A DNA stretch of 64,000 nucleotides from Streptomyces hundungensis (GCF_003627815.1 NZ_CP032698.1:682001-746000), one strand, 5' to 3'. Shown: positions 51,601-63,051, counted from the first letter of the stretch. Notes: a model not told the origin generated them from the letters alone. Program-made: numbers and translations.

Positions 51601-52872
51601 CGCCCTGGGCAAGGCGACCAAGGTGTACGACTCCCCCGGCGGCAGGGTCTCCGTGAACGTCGTGGCGGACAGCCAGGTGGTGGCGGTCTACGAGATCGGT
51701 TCGGGCATCGTCGGCTCCTTCGACGGCGGCCGGAGCTGGGCCACCCTCGACAACCACGGCCCCGGCGCCACGGGTCTGACGCTCACCGGCGGCGACCTGT
51801 ACGCCGGCTACGGCAAGGAGATCCGGGTCGGCCGTGACCACGGCCGTCGCTGGGCGGCCATCCCCTCTCCGAACAAGGCCTCCACCACCTCCGACTTCGA
51901 CCGCTGGGCCGACGGTTCACTGACCGTCTCCGCGGACGCGGCCGGCGTCTACCGGGGCACCCCCGACGGCAAGGACTACCACCGGCTCGGCGTACAGGGC
52001 GGCACGGTCAACTCCCTTGCCGTCAGCGGCGATCGGCTGCTCGCGGCGGGTCCGCAGGGCACCCACCGCACCTCGCTGCCCGCCTCCGGCGCGGAGTGGG
52101 GCACCACCGGCGGCGAGGGCATGATCGGCGCCGAGACCCGGCTGCTCCAGGCCTCAGCGAAGGACTCGCGGATCGTGTGGCGGGTGCGGTACAGCGCCTG
52201 GGGCGACTTCCACCTGCAACGCAGCGGCGACGCGGGAGCCACCTGGCAGGACAAGGGCCAGAGCAACGGCACAGTGTACGCCTTGTCGGTGCACCCCGCC
52301 GACCCCGACCGCGTGTACGTCGCGTACTCCAACCTGCTGGGCAAGGGCCTGTTCGCCACCGAGGACGGCGGCACCACCTGGAAGAACCTCCTCCACGACC
52401 AAACGCACTTCACCGCGGTCGCGGGCGACCCGAAGAACCCCGAGCGGCTGTGGCTCGGCGCCCCCGACGGCCTCTACCGCTCGGACAACGGCGGCGACGA
52501 CATCACCAAGGTCGCCGACGGCCGCGTCGACACCATCGAGTTCGCCGGCTCGAAGATGCTGACCGGCGGGGACACGATCAAGGTCTCGACGGACGGCGGC
52601 CGGACCTTCCGCACCGCCGACACGGGTCAACTACCCTGCGCGTAGGCGACTTGATCACGGTAGGTGAAACCCTGTACGCGGCCACCACCAGCTCCTGGGA
52701 CGCGGCCCTGCCGCGTGGCGGCCGGGGCGTCCTGCGCTCCACGGACGGCGGCCGCAGCTGGCAGAACATCTCCAACGGCCTACAGAACCTCAACGCCACC
52801 AGCCTGGCGACCGCGGGCGGCTGGCTGTACGTCGGCACGGTGCGGGGAGGTGTGCACCGCATGAAGCTGTGA
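48660..52872 (+). pseudogene. Secreted subtilisin-like protease with Asp-box repeats, two frameshifts
   Basis: A subtilase (S8) of 1404 residues if two lost bases are restored. Seen: a signal peptide (residues 1-29), a propeptide, catalytic Asp166 in VAVLDSGVDYTHPDL, His205 in NGHGTHVAG, and Ser near 547 in MSGTSMAAPHVAG. A long C-terminal half follows, with about eight Asp-box-like repeats (for example RTDDAGRTWATL, SKDGGDTWTT, STDGGRSWQN) typical of beta-propellers. The first frame stops at 50132 just after RRLAG, and the second begins at 50129. The second frame stops at 52645, and the tail continues in a third to 52872. One G added near 50120 and one near 52625 give a single open frame. 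The catalytic residues are split across frames. Confidence 0.88.
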
Positions 52873-52887
52873 TCGCCGTCCGCACGT

Positions 52888-52928
52888 CGGTGTGCCCCCG
52901 CCGCTTCCCTTGCGACGGGGGCACACCG
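52888..52928. terminator. Bidirectional terminator between protease and chitinase
   Basis: Perfect 13-base arms CGGTGTGCCCCCG (52888-52900) and CGGGGGCACACCG (52916-52928) with a 15-base loop, between the converging protease and chitinase genes. Confidence 0.85.
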
Positions 52929-52944
52929 GCATCGTCCGTACCCG

Positions 52945-53838
52945 TCAGCAGCTCAGGTTGCCGCCGGCCGGGACTCCGAGGATCGAGACGAAGCTCTGAT
53001 AGGCGTTGATCCGGCTCTGCACTTGAGCCGGGTTGCCGCCGTTGCACTCGATGCTGCCGTTGATGCTGCGGATGGTCTCACCGAACCCGGCGCCGTTGAC
53101 CATGGCGTTGTGCGGGGTCATGGTGCCGGGGCCGCTCTGCGTGTTCCAGTACCACAGGCCGGTCTTCCAGGCGATGGCCGAGTCGCTCTGCACGAGGTTC
53201 GGGTTGTGCAGCAGATCGATGCCGAGCGCGTCGCCCGCCGCCTTGTAGTTGAAGTTCCAGCTCAGCTGGATCGGGCCACGCCCGTAGTAGGCGGACTGGC
53301 CGGCCGGGCATCCGTAGGGCTGTGTCGCGTCGCAGTAGTGCGGGTAGTTGGCGGTGTTCTGCTCGACGATGTAGACGAGGCCGCCGGTCTCGTGGCTGAC
53401 GTTGGCGAGGAACGCCGCGGCCTCCTGCTTCTTGACCGTGTCGCTGCCGGTGGTCGCGAAGCCCGGGTACGCGCTGAGCGCGGCCGTCAGACCGCTGTAG
53501 GTGTAGAACGAGTTCCGGTTCGGGAACATCTGGTTGAACTGGGCTTCGCTGACCACGAAGGAGCCGCTGGAGGGCGGCGTGGTCGAACCGCCGCCGCAGG
53601 CGCCCTGGTCGGCCCAGACCTCGGCCACGCCGGGCGTCTCGCCCTGAGTCCACCACTTGGCCTGCCAGTTGTGGCTGTTGTACGAGGCGGACATGCCGCC
53701 GGTGTACACCGAGGAGGAACTCCACGCGCCGACACAGCCGGCGGCGGCCGAGGCGGTGGACGCCAGCGGCACGAGGAGGGCGAGCCCCAGTGCGACCGCG
53801 AACGCGGTGAGAAGTGCGATGAGCCGTTGTCTCGACAC
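52945..53838 (-). CDS. Secreted chitinase, family GH19 with chitin-binding domain
   Basis: A 297-residue exported chitinase of the Streptomyces ChiC type that cuts chitin beta-1,4 links by inversion. Seen: a signal peptide (1-32), an N-terminal type-C chitin-binding module (about 34-81, with WTQGETPG and Trp pairs), a Gly/Ser/Thr/Pro linker (about 82-92), and the GH19 catalytic domain. In the latter the acid/base pair is Glu150 (VSHETGG) and Glu159 (IVEQN). YYGRGPIQLSWNFNY is the family hallmark. The upstream region carries two DasR-like sites. The domain order and length match ChiC-type enzymes. Confidence 0.95.
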   Translation of the reverse strand: MSRQRLIALLTAFAVALGLALLVPLASTASAAAGCVGAWSSSSVYTGGMSASYNSHNWQAKWWTQGETPGVAEVWADQGACGGGSTTPPSSGSFVVSEAQFNQMFPNRNSFYTYSGLTAALSAYPGFATTGSDTVKKQEAAAFLANVSHETGGLVYIVEQNTANYPHYCDATQPYGCPAGQSAYYGRGPIQLSWNFNYKAAGDALGIDLLHNPNLVQSDSAIAWKTGLWYWNTQSGPGTMTPHNAMVNGAGFGETIRSINGSIECNGGNPAQVQSRINAYQSFVSILGVPAGGNLSC

Positions 53839-53890
53839 GCGACCACTCCTTCTAGGAGTTGAGGGGGGATCACGCCAGACTCAAGCGGAA

Positions 53891-53918
53891 TGGTCTGAAC
53901 CTGTCAAGGTCCAGACCA
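53891..53918 (-). promoter_or_regulatory. Chitinase promoter with two DasR-like elements
   Basis: Two copies resembling the chitinase 12-base element: TGGTCTGAACCT (53891-53902) and AGGTCCAGACCA (53907-53918), flanking TTGACA (minus strand, 53907-53902). DasR, the GlcNAc-responsive GntR repressor, binds sites like ACTGGTCTAGACCACT, so repression by it is expected. The likely -10 (TTGAGT at 53884-53879) is weak. Confidence 0.7.
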
Positions 53919-54039
53919 ATGTGCGGTGCGCCCTGCGAGCAGCGAGACGCGCCCGCCCCGCGAGCCGCAGCCGCAGGCGTCGTCCGCTCAGGGCAGTGCT
54001 TGCCGGTGCGTCAACCGCCGTGCGGGCCGCGCCCTGTCG

Positions 54040-56508
54040 TCAGGAGCGGGCGAGCCGGGCCGCGAGGTAGGGCGCGGTGGCGCTGCGACGGGACTTCGCC
54101 ACCTTGGCCGGCGGGCCTGCCGCGACCACGCGGCCGCCCGCGTCGCCGCCGCCCGGCCCGAGGTCGATGACCCAGTCGGCGCCGGCGATCGTGTCCAGGT
54201 CGTGCTCGACGAGGACGACCGTGTTGCCGGCGTCGACGAGCCGGTGCAGTTGTCGCAGCAGCAGCGCGATGTCCGCGGGATGCAGCCCCGCCGTCGGCTC
54301 GTCGAGCAGGTAGAGCGCGTGCCCGCGGCGGGCCCGCTGGAGTTCGGTGGCGAGTTTGATGCGTTGCGCCTCACCACCGCTGAGTTCCGTCGCGGGCTGC
54401 CCAAGACGCAGATATCCAAGGCCCACCTCGCGCAGTGTCTCCAGGCTGCGGGCGGCGGACGGGACGGCGGACAGGAATGCGGCGGCGGCATCGACGGACA
54501 GGGCCAGCACTTCGGCGATGTTCTTGCCGCGGTAGGTGACCTCCAGCGTCTCGGCGTTGTACCGGGCGCCCTGACAGGTCGGGCACGGCGCATAGGTGCC
54601 GGGCAGGAACAGCAGTTCCACCGCGACGAACCCTTCGCCCTGGCAGGTCTCGCACCGCCCGTCGGGCACGTTGAAGGAGAACCGCCCGGCGGAGTAGCCG
54701 CGCGCCCTGGCCTCGTCCGTCGCCGCGTACAGCTTGCGCACCGCGTCGAACATGCCCGTGTACGTGGCCAGGTTGGAGCGGGGTGTCCGGCCGATGGGCC
54801 GCTGGTCGACCAGGACCAGCCGGTCGAACGACTCGACCCCCGACGCGTCCTGGACGTCGACCTCCAGGCGCGCCTCGTCGGGTTCCTCGGGTACGAGTCC
54901 GAGGTGGCCGCGGACGACCTCGGCGAGCACCTGTGTCACCAGCGTGGATTTGCCGGAACCGGACACGCCCGTCACCGCGGTCAGTACGCGCAGCGGCACC
55001 TCGACGGACACGTCGTGGAGATTGTGGCGGGAGACTCCGCGCAGGCGCAGTCGGCCGTGCGGTGTGCGCGGGCGGTGATCGAGCGGCCGGGCGCGCCCGA
55101 ACAGGTACTGGCTCGTGGCCGACTCCCGGACCTGTTCGAGTCCGGCGACCGGGCCGCTGTAGAGCACGCGTCCGCCGCCCTCGCCGGCGCCGGGGCCGAT
55201 GTCGACCACCCAGTCCGCGCGCCGTACGACGTCCATGTCGTGCTCGACCACGAACAGGGAGTTGCCCGCCGCCTTGAGGCGTTCCAGCACGTCGAGGAGC
55301 GGTTCGGCGTCGGCCGGGTGCAGGCCGGCGGAGGGTTCGTCGAGGACGTAGACGACGCCGAAGAGACCCGAGCGGAGCTGGGTGGCGATCCGCAGGCGCT
55401 GCGCCTCGCCGGGCGACAGGGTCGTCGAGCGGCGCCCGAGGCTGAGGTATCCCAGACCCAGCTCCAGCAGTACGTCGACCCGGGCGACCAGATCGCGGCA
55501 GATCCGGACCGCGACCTCGGTCGTCTCCCCCGACCTGGCGGACGACGTGGCGGCGTCGGCCTTGGCCCTGCCTGCGACGGGCCGTAGCAGCGCCACGACC
55601 TCGGTGAGCGGCATGGCGTTGACCTCGGCGATGGAACGCCGGGCGAAGGTCACGGCCAGCGCTTCGGGCCGCAGTCCGCTGCCGTGACACTCCGGGCAGG
55701 GCACGCTCCTGACGAACCGCAGCGCCCGTTCGCGCATCCTCTCGCTCTTGGAGTCGGCGAGGACGTGCATGACGTGTTTGCGGGCGCTCCAGAACGTGCC
55801 CTGGTAGCCGTAGTCGACGCGTTCCTCCTCCGGCTCGATGTACACGGAGGGCTGCTCGTCCGTGTACAGCAGCCACTCGCGGTCCTTCTTCCTGAGCCTG
55901 CGCCACGGCCGGTCGATGTCGATCCCCAGGCCGTTGACGACACTGCGCAGGTTGGCACCCTGCCAGGCGCCCGGCCAGGCGGCGATCGCCCCCTCGCGGA
56001 TGCTCAGCGAGGGGTCCGGGACGAGCAGGTCCTCGGCGACGTCGTGCACGACGCCCAGTCCGTGGCACTCCGGACAGGCGCCGGCCGCCGTGTTGGGTGA
56101 GAAGGACTCGGCTTCGAGACGGTCGGCCCGGGGCGGATAGGTACCGGCGCGGGAGTACAGCATGCGCAGCAGGTTGGACAGGGTGGTGAGGGTGCCGACC
56201 GTCGAGCGCGAGCTGGGCGAGCCGCGTCGCTGCTGGAGGGCCACGGCGGGCGGCAGGCCGGTGATTTCCTGGACGTGCGGCGCGCCGACCTGCTGCAACA
56301 GTCTTCGGGCGTACGGCGCCACGGACTCGAAGTAGCGCCGTTGGGCCTCCGCGTAGAGCGTGCCGAACGCGAGCGAGGACTTGCCCGAACCGGAGACGCC
56401 GGTGAAGGCGACCATCGCGTCCCGCGGAACGTCGACATCGATGTTCCGCAGGTTGTTCTCAGTGGCGGCCCTGACGTGCACGAAGGGGTCGCTCGCGTCC
56501 TTGTTCAC
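54040..56508 (-). CDS. UvrA-like ABC-type DNA-binding ATPase (UvrA2/DrrC class)
   Basis: An 822-residue protein with two ABC ATPase halves of the UvrA type. Seen: Walker [21 protein letters not shown] and [16 protein letters not shown], two Zn-finger regions CPECHG...[14 protein letters not shown] and [19 protein letters not shown] with CPTCQGARY, and signatures LSPGEAQRL and LSGGEAQRI. It is shorter than UvrA (about 950) and lacks most of the UvrB-binding insertion, the pattern of UvrA2 and DrrC. Such proteins may protect DNA against intercalating drugs. It stands alone between the chitinase and RsbW-like genes. Confidence 0.9.
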   Translation of the reverse strand: MNKDASDPFVHVRAATENNLRNIDVDVPRDAMVAFTGVSGSGKSSLAFGTLYAEAQRRYFESVAPYARRLLQQVGAPHVQEITGLPPAVALQQRRGSPSSRSTVGTLTTLSNLLRMLYSRAGTYPPRADRLEAESFSPNTAAGACPECHGLGVVHDVAEDLLVPDPSLSIREGAIAAWPGAWQGANLRSVVNGLGIDIDRPWRRLRKKDREWLLYTDEQPSVYIEPEEERVDYGYQGTFWSARKHVMHVLADSKSERMRERALRFVRSVPCPECHGSGLRPEALAVTFARRSIAEVNAMPLTEVVALLRPVAGRAKADAATSSARSGETTEVAVRICRDLVARVDVLLELGLGYLSLGRRSTTLSPGEAQRLRIATQLRSGLFGVVYVLDEPSAGLHPADAEPLLDVLERLKAAGNSLFVVEHDMDVVRRADWVVDIGPGAGEGGGRVLYSGPVAGLEQVRESATSQYLFGRARPLDHRPRTPHGRLRLRGVSRHNLHDVSVEVPLRVLTAVTGVSGSGKSTLVTQVLAEVVRGHLGLVPEEPDEARLEVDVQDASGVESFDRLVLVDQRPIGRTPRSNLATYTGMFDAVRKLYAATDEARARGYSAGRFSFNVPDGRCETCQGEGFVAVELLFLPGTYAPCPTCQGARYNAETLEVTYRGKNIAEVLALSVDAAAAFLSAVPSAARSLETLREVGLGYLRLGQPATELSGGEAQRIKLATELQRARRGHALYLLDEPTAGLHPADIALLLRQLHRLVDAGNTVVLVEHDLDTIAGADWVIDLGPGGGDAGGRVVAAGPPAKVAKSRRSATAPYLAARLARS

Positions 56509-56680
56509 CGTTCCTGACTACCTCATCGCGCCGCGAGCCGCGCGACGGGCGCCGCCAGCAGGCGCGCACCGAAGGCACCCTGGACGTGCTCGGCACACCG
56601 GCGCGCCCCCGCTCCTCCCCATGACGTCAACGCGCCCCAGAACAACCGGACTTGACGATCGCGGCAGTCGTCGTTCGCGG

Positions 56681-57244
56681 CTAGCAGAGTGCCATTCGGG
56701 TCGACCCACGGCCGGCCGGACGGTTCGCCGGTTCCGCGTCGGCCGCGTGCCATTCGGCTCGGACGGTCTTGCCGTGCGGGTGCGGCAGAACGGTGAGCGA
56801 GGAGGTCAGGTCTTCGGCGATGTGCCATCCCATGCCGCCTCCCTCGGCCAGGTCGGGCCGGCGCGGGGCCGGAGGAGCGGTGCTGGTGTCCTGGACGTCG
56901 GCGGTCAGGACCGGGCCCTGGCAGCGGAGGTACAGGAGCCAGTCGCCGCGTTCCGTGTGACGTGCGGCGTTGCCGACCAGTTCGCTGACGACCAGCACGA
57001 CGGCGTCGCGGTCGACCCACGGGCAGGCGTCCCGCACATAGTCGGCGGTGGCACGGCGGGCCTGGGCCGCGTCTGCGGCACGGGATTCGATGACGAGCAC
57101 GGGATGCTTCCACCCTTCTTCGAGGAGCGAGTGTTCTGCCGCGCCCGGCCTTCGCCCCGGACTCGGCATTCTCCAGTGCACCGCCATGCGGTCCGCGCGA
57201 ACATCGGCCATCGAGACGGTCTCGGTCCCGCCGCTTCGGGCCAT
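56681..57244 (-). CDS. Anti-sigma factor-like ATP-binding protein (RsbW/HATPase)
   Basis: A 187-residue GHKL ATPase of the kind found in many copies in Streptomyces as anti-sigma-factor kinases or their relatives. Seen: the N box VVLVVSELVGNAARHTERGD, DVQDTSTAPP (G1 region) and GGGMGWHIAEDLTSS (G2). No histidine phosphotransfer domain is present. The start is uncertain: ATG codons at 57244, 57211 and 57187 are all possible, none with a strong ribosome site. The remaining 170 bases toward the UvrA-like gene hold nothing I can name. The partner could be any sigma or anti-anti-sigma factor. Confidence 0.78.
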   Translation of the reverse strand: MARSGGTETVSMADVRADRMAVHWRMPSPGRRPGAAEHSLLEEGWKHPVLVIESRAADAAQARRATADYVRDACPWVDRDAVVLVVSELVGNAARHTERGDWLLYLRCQGPVLTADVQDTSTAPPAPRRPDLAEGGGMGWHIAEDLTSSLTVLPHPHGKTVRAEWHAADAEPANRPAGRGSTRMALC

Positions 57245-57276
57245 TGGTCCCGCGTCGGCAGGACGGCTCGAAGGGA

Positions 57277-58395
57277 TCAGGATGGCTGGACCTGGTCGAA
57301 GAGGGCGAGGGCTTCCGTCGGGTCCGCGCTGACCAGGCGTTCAAGGCCCGCCGTCGTGATGCGTGCCCATCTGGCGGCCCGCACCCACATCCTTTCCTCG
57401 AAGGCACGGACGGCGTCGTCGAGGTCGTCCGGCCCCAGGGCGATGGTCTCGGCGAGTTCGGCGCCTTCCAGCATCGCGAGGTTCGCGCCTGCTCCGAGCG
57501 GAGGCATCAGATGGGCGGCGTCGCCGAGGAGCGTCACCCCGGGGACATGCGTCCAGGTGTGGGACACCGGCAGGACGTGGAGGGGGCGGTGGACGAAGGC
57601 CGTGCCGTGGCGCAGGAGGTCGAGGACGGGCTCCGCCCAGTCGTGGAAGCGGGCCAGCAGATGCGACCGCACGGCCTCGACGTCGGTCAGGTCCAGGTGC
57701 GCGTGCCAGTCGAGCGGTGCGCGGAACCTGGCGTACACCTTGACGTGCCCGCCGCTGTTGCGCTGGGCGACGAGGGAGCGGTGCACGCCGTACACGGCCA
57801 CCGAGCCGCCGCCGATCAAGCGGGCGAGGTCGGGGTGGCGGTCGTCGACGTCGTCCAGGAAGGTCTCCATCGCGGTGACCCCGGTGTACTGCGGTGTCGC
57901 CGGTGACACCGCGGGGCGGGTCCGGGACCAGGCGCCGTCGGCGCCGACGACGAGGTCGAACGTCTCCTGCCGCCCGTCGGCGAAGTGCACCGTGGCGCCG
58001 TTCCGACCCTCCGGCTCCACCCGTGCCACCCCTCGCCCCCACTGGACGTCGAGGGGCCCGAGCAGCAGGTCACGCAGGTGTCCGCGGTCGATCTCCGGGT
58101 TGGCCCGTTCGTCCGGGCCGGGCCGCCAGTCGCGCAGTACGGTTCCATCCGTATCCAGGATGCGCATGGCCTGCCCCTCGGGACGGGCCAGCGCCTGGAA
58201 CTCCGCCAACAGCCCCGCCTTTCCCATGGCGAGCTGGCCCATCCCTTCGTGCAGGTCGAGCGTGCCGCCCGCGGGTCGGGCGTCGGGGGCGGTATCGCGT
58301 TCGAAGACGGTCACGGGGATGCCGTGGCGGTGCAGGACGCGGGCGAAGGTGAGCCCGCCGGGGCCACCCCCGATGGTTCCGATACGCTGTCTCAT
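57277..58395 (-). CDS. FAD-dependent monooxygenase, Tet(X)-like
   Basis: A 372-residue class A flavoprotein monooxygenase. Seen: the FAD motif IGTIGGGPGGLTFARVL, the NAD(P)H/FAD motif region LVVGADGAWSRTR and GVTLLGDAAHLMPPLGAGAN (the GDAAH motif). The nearest named relatives that I recognise are Tet(X)-type tetracycline-inactivating and aromatic hydroxylase enzymes, but the substrate is not fixed by sequence. Its start is two bases from the palindrome that lies between it and a divergent TetR gene, so it may be leaderless and is surely controlled by that regulator. Confidence 0.87.
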   Translation of the reverse strand: MRQRIGTIGGGPGGLTFARVLHRHGIPVTVFERDTAPDARPAGGTLDLHEGMGQLAMGKAGLLAEFQALARPEGQAMRILDTDGTVLRDWRPGPDERANPEIDRGHLRDLLLGPLDVQWGRGVARVEPEGRNGATVHFADGRQETFDLVVGADGAWSRTRPAVSPATPQYTGVTAMETFLDDVDDRHPDLARLIGGGSVAVYGVHRSLVAQRNSGGHVKVYARFRAPLDWHAHLDLTDVEAVRSHLLARFHDWAEPVLDLLRHGTAFVHRPLHVLPVSHTWTHVPGVTLLGDAAHLMPPLGAGANLAMLEGAELAETIALGPDDLDDAVRAFEERMWVRAARWARITTAGLERLVSADPTEALALFDQVQPS

Positions 58396-58397
58396 AT

Positions 58398-58412
58398 CGA
58401 TACACCGTATCG
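58398..58412. promoter_or_regulatory. TetR operator between monooxygenase and tetR genes
   Basis: A perfect 15-base palindrome CGATAC-ACC-GTATCG, with flanks that extend it imperfectly, in the 69-base divergent gap and directly before the monooxygenase start. It is a strong candidate for the operator of the adjacent TetR protein. Confidence 0.75.
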
Positions 58413-58464
58413 GTACGCTTCGACACACGGCAAGGCTCGACGGATCGGCACGTACGGTGTGGGC

Positions 58465-59154
58465 ATGACTGTGTGGGACCGTCCGGAACCGACGACTCGC
58501 CCCGTGCCGCTCGACCGGGAGCGCATTGTCGCCGCCGCCCTGGCGCTGGCCGACGAGGGCGGGCTTGAAGCGGTGTCGGTACGCAAGGTGGCGGCCCGCC
58601 TGGACGCCGGCCCGATGCGGCTCTACAGATTCGTCTCCTCCAAGGAGGAGTTGTTCGACCTCATGGTGAACGAGGTCCAGGGCGAGATCGTCCCGGAGGG
58701 GCAACCGGCGGACTGGCGCGAGACGTTGAGTGCCCTGGCCCACCGCACGAGGCAGGCCGCTCTGCGTCATGAGTGGCTCGCCGACCTGCTCGGCGGCCGT
58801 CCGGCCCTCGGCCCGAACGGTCTCGCCGTGGCCGAGGCGACGCTCGCCGCCTTCGACGGCCTCGTGGACGTCGACACCGCCATGCGCGCCGTGGAGACCG
58901 TCAGCGCCTACTACATCGGCGCGATCCGACGGGAGATCGCCAACCTGCGGGCCGAGCGCGCCACGGGTCTGTCCAAGCACGACTGGCAGCGCGCGTCCGG
59001 CCCGCACTTGACGCACATGCTGGCCACGGGCGACTTCCCAGCGCTGGCCAAGATGGTCCACGACGGTACGCACGTGGACGCCGAGACATCCTTCACGACC
59101 GGCCTGGAGTGGATCCTCGACGCGGTGTCCGCCAAAATCGGCCCGCCCGCCTGA
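58465..59154 (+). CDS. TetR-family repressor (TetR C-terminal domain class)
   Basis: A 229-residue regulator. Seen: an N-terminal TetR helix-turn-helix (about 18-65; DRERIVAAALALADEGGLEA, VSVRKVAARLDAGPMRLYRF) and a helical ligand domain with a His/Asp-rich end, of the TetR_C class. The ATG at 58465 is the natural start. It is divergent from the monooxygenase, whose promoter contains a matching palindrome, so autoregulation and repression of the monooxygenase are expected. The ligand may be that enzyme's substrate. Confidence 0.9.
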   Translation: MTVWDRPEPTTRPVPLDRERIVAAALALADEGGLEAVSVRKVAARLDAGPMRLYRFVSSKEELFDLMVNEVQGEIVPEGQPADWRETLSALAHRTRQAALRHEWLADLLGGRPALGPNGLAVAEATLAAFDGLVDVDTAMRAVETVSAYYIGAIRREIANLRAERATGLSKHDWQRASGPHLTHMLATGDFPALAKMVHDGTHVDAETSFTTGLEWILDAVSAKIGPPA

Positions 59155-59253
59155 AAACCCTCTGGAGGAGCAGGTGGCAGAATCACGGCACATGACCGGA
59201 GAAGGAATGCGCAGCACGCCACGCCAGGCGGCCCGTTGGGGCGGAACCGGGTC

Positions 59254-59607
59254 ATGAGCGGGCGCCCCGTGCTGATCGTCGACGCGGCGAACGTCGTCGG
59301 ATCCGTGCCCGACGGCTGGTGGCGCGACCGCAAGGGAGCGGCGGAGCGCCTGCGGGACCGACTTGCCGAACGGCACGTTGGCGAGGAGGTCGTCCTCGTC
59401 GTCGAAGGAGCGGCCCGGGGCGTCGAGTCCGTGCCCGGAGTGCGGGTCGAGTCCGCGTCGGGCAGCGGGGACGACCTCATCGTCGAACTCGCCGCCGCCC
59501 ATGCCGACCGTCCCTGCACGGTCGTGACCGCGGACCGCGAGCTGCGCGAACGGGTCAGGGCGTACGGCGCCGAGTGTGTCGGCCCCCGTACGGTGCGGCC
59601 CGCCTGA
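59254..59607 (+). CDS. NYN/PIN-like nuclease-fold protein
   Basis: A 117-residue protein of the NYN (YacP-like) type of the PIN nuclease superfamily. Seen: LIVDAANVVGSVPDGWWRDR (first acidic residue), EGAARGVE, SGSGDDLIVELAA (second acidic cluster) and VVTADRELRERV (third). These Asp residues fit a metal-binding site. The family is proposed to act on RNA. The ATG at 59254 fits the domain start; an ATG at 59236 is also possible. It stands alone between the tetR gene and a convergent unknown gene. Confidence 0.75.
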   Translation: MSGRPVLIVDAANVVGSVPDGWWRDRKGAAERLRDRLAERHVGEEVVLVVEGAARGVESVPGVRVESASGSGDDLIVELAAAHADRPCTVVTADRELRERVRAYGAECVGPRTVRPA

Positions 59608-59705
59608 GCCTCGGTCCTGGTCCTTGACCGGTCCTCCAACACCTTGGCGCCCGGGTCATTCGCGGCCCGCGCCGGTCTTCGTCCGCACACGCCGGGTGGA
59701 GGGAA

Positions 59706-60152
59706 TCAATCGCGCTCGGGACGCGTCCGGGCAGGGCTGCCCGGGGGCGCCCAGGGCTCCGGGAGGGGCGGCGGCCCGTCCAGTGCGCCACGGAGCTTCT
59801 CCTTGAGGGTTTTCGGCGGCGCTTCGGCCTCCTTCCGCGCGTGCACGAGGCGGGCGGCCGACACCCGGATGTGGCACACCCGTTGACGCTGCCTCACCAG
59901 CACCACCCAGGTGCCGTCCCGCCCGAGGAACGCCTCCCGGGCCGGCTCGTCACCGGGCCGGGCACGTCGGGCAAGGGCACGCGGTATGTAGTGCAGGGCC
60001 GCGTCCTCGGCGGCGGCGACCGCCTCCGCCTCGTCCTGACCGATGCGGTACGTACCCGCCAGCGTCCAGCGGTGCAGCCGCAGAGCGACGCCGTCGGCGC
60101 GCTCGTTGGTCCAGGTGTCCTCCTCGATGAGGACATGCCACTCATGGGTCAC
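59706..60152 (-). CDS. Unknown protein
   Basis: A 148-residue protein from a GTG at 60152 with AGGGAGA seven bases upstream. Seen: an N-terminal beta-rich region (THEWHVLIEEDTWTNERAD) with several acidic and aromatic residues, a helical middle (AEAVAAAEDAALHYIPRAL), a strand pair (TWVVLVRQRQRVCHIRVSA), and a Pro-rich basic C-terminal tail of about 30 residues. No membrane or signal segment. I do not recognise the family. It lies 108 bases downstream of glgX on the same strand. Confidence 0.62.
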   Translation of the reverse strand: MTHEWHVLIEEDTWTNERADGVALRLHRWTLAGTYRIGQDEAEAVAAAEDAALHYIPRALARRARPGDEPAREAFLGRDGTWVVLVRQRQRVCHIRVSAARLVHARKEAEAPPKTLKEKLRGALDGPPPLPEPWAPPGSPARTRPERD

Positions 60153-60260
60153 GACGTACTTCTCCCTGCCTTGTCGGTGCGGGAGTTCATACTGGACCAC
60201 GCCACCGCGCATGGCATGGCCGGCCCGGTTGGCTGGTTCGACGAGCCGTTGCCGCGGCCG

Positions 60261-62378
<2,118 letters not shown>

Positions 62379-62445
62379 GCACGCATCAAAACACGAGACC
62401 CTGGACGGCACTCCTCGACGACACTCCCCGACAGGGGCGCGGGCG

Positions 62446-62703
62446 TCAGGCTTCGACGTACGCGACGATGGTGATCGTCCTCAGGGCGGTGACGTAATAG
62501 ATCACGCGGACCGCGTCGATGTCGTCCGCGTAGTCGCGCAGCAGGGTGCCCGGCACCTCGGTGCCCAGCTCCGGGTTGACGCTGACGGCTACGATCGCGC
62601 GGTCCAAGCGGTGCGTCTCGCTCGCGCTGAGCTTCGCCAGCTGGGTGAGCGCGGGCTCCACCATGACGACGCGCGAGCGGCGCGCTCCCTGATCAGGCGA
62701 CAT
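62446..62703 (-). CDS. RelE/ParE-type toxin
   Basis: An 85-residue protein with the compact alpha/beta fold of RelE/ParE toxins. Seen: an N-terminal helical region (EPALTQLAKLSASETHRLDRA), then the strand series VPGTLLRDYADDIDAVRVIYYVTALRTITIVAYVEA. The likely role is an mRNA interferase or gyrase inhibitor. Its gene starts four bases after the end of the 71-residue upstream gene, the usual toxin-antitoxin order. The strength of the toxin call rests on fold pattern and context. Confidence 0.72.
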   Translation of the reverse strand: MSPDQGARRSRVVMVEPALTQLAKLSASETHRLDRAIVAVSVNPELGTEVPGTLLRDYADDIDAVRVIYYVTALRTITIVAYVEA

Positions 62704-62707
62704 GCGG

Positions 62708-62923
62708 CTACTCGTCCACGACGCGGGCGAGGTGGGCGTCCCGCGCGGTTTCCCACGGCACGCCGGACTCGGGCGAGGGGTAGCCGTGGGCGGCGATGTC
62801 CTCCAGGACCGAGGCGAGGGCATCCGTCCTGGCGCGCTCCGCGGCCGCGTACGCACGGGCCGCTTCGGCGGCATGCTCATCGAGGGGCTGGCGGGCGGGC
62901 GCGGGGGCCGGTTGCTGGCTCAT
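62708..62923 (-). CDS. Putative antitoxin partner
   Basis: A 71-residue, helical, Ala/Glu-rich protein directly upstream of the toxin-like gene. Seen: a disordered, Gln/Pro/Ala-rich start, then ERARTDALASVLEDIAAHG and WETARDAHLARVVDE, a helix typical of toxin wrapping. There is no clear HTH, so DNA binding is doubtful. The ATG at 62923 has AGGAG at seven bases; the one at 62944 is weaker. Confidence 0.62.
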   Translation of the reverse strand: MSQQPAPAPARQPLDEHAAEAARAYAAAERARTDALASVLEDIAAHGYPSPESGVPWETARDAHLARVVDE

Positions 62924-63032
62924 CCGGGGCTCCTGGACGGTCATCTGTCGTGTGCCACCACGGTATCGCCGGGCCGGCCGGCCAAACCCCGATTCCCTCA
63001 ATCCCGCCCGGGCCGGAGCACCGCCCGCGACG

Positions 63033-63046
63033 GGCGGGCGCCCGCC
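63033..63046. terminator. GC-rich palindrome after arsM
   Basis: GGCGGGCGCCCGCC, a 14-base perfect palindrome, between the antitoxin start and the ArsM stop, only six bases after the latter. It is a likely hairpin at the end of arsM. Confidence 0.45.
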
Positions 63047-63051
63047 TGCCG

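Noticed and set aside
56360..58468. A 702-codon plus-strand frame over the UvrA/RsbW/monooxygenase region
   Set aside because: It crosses three well-supported minus-strand genes and has low-complexity Arg/Ser/Pro sequence.
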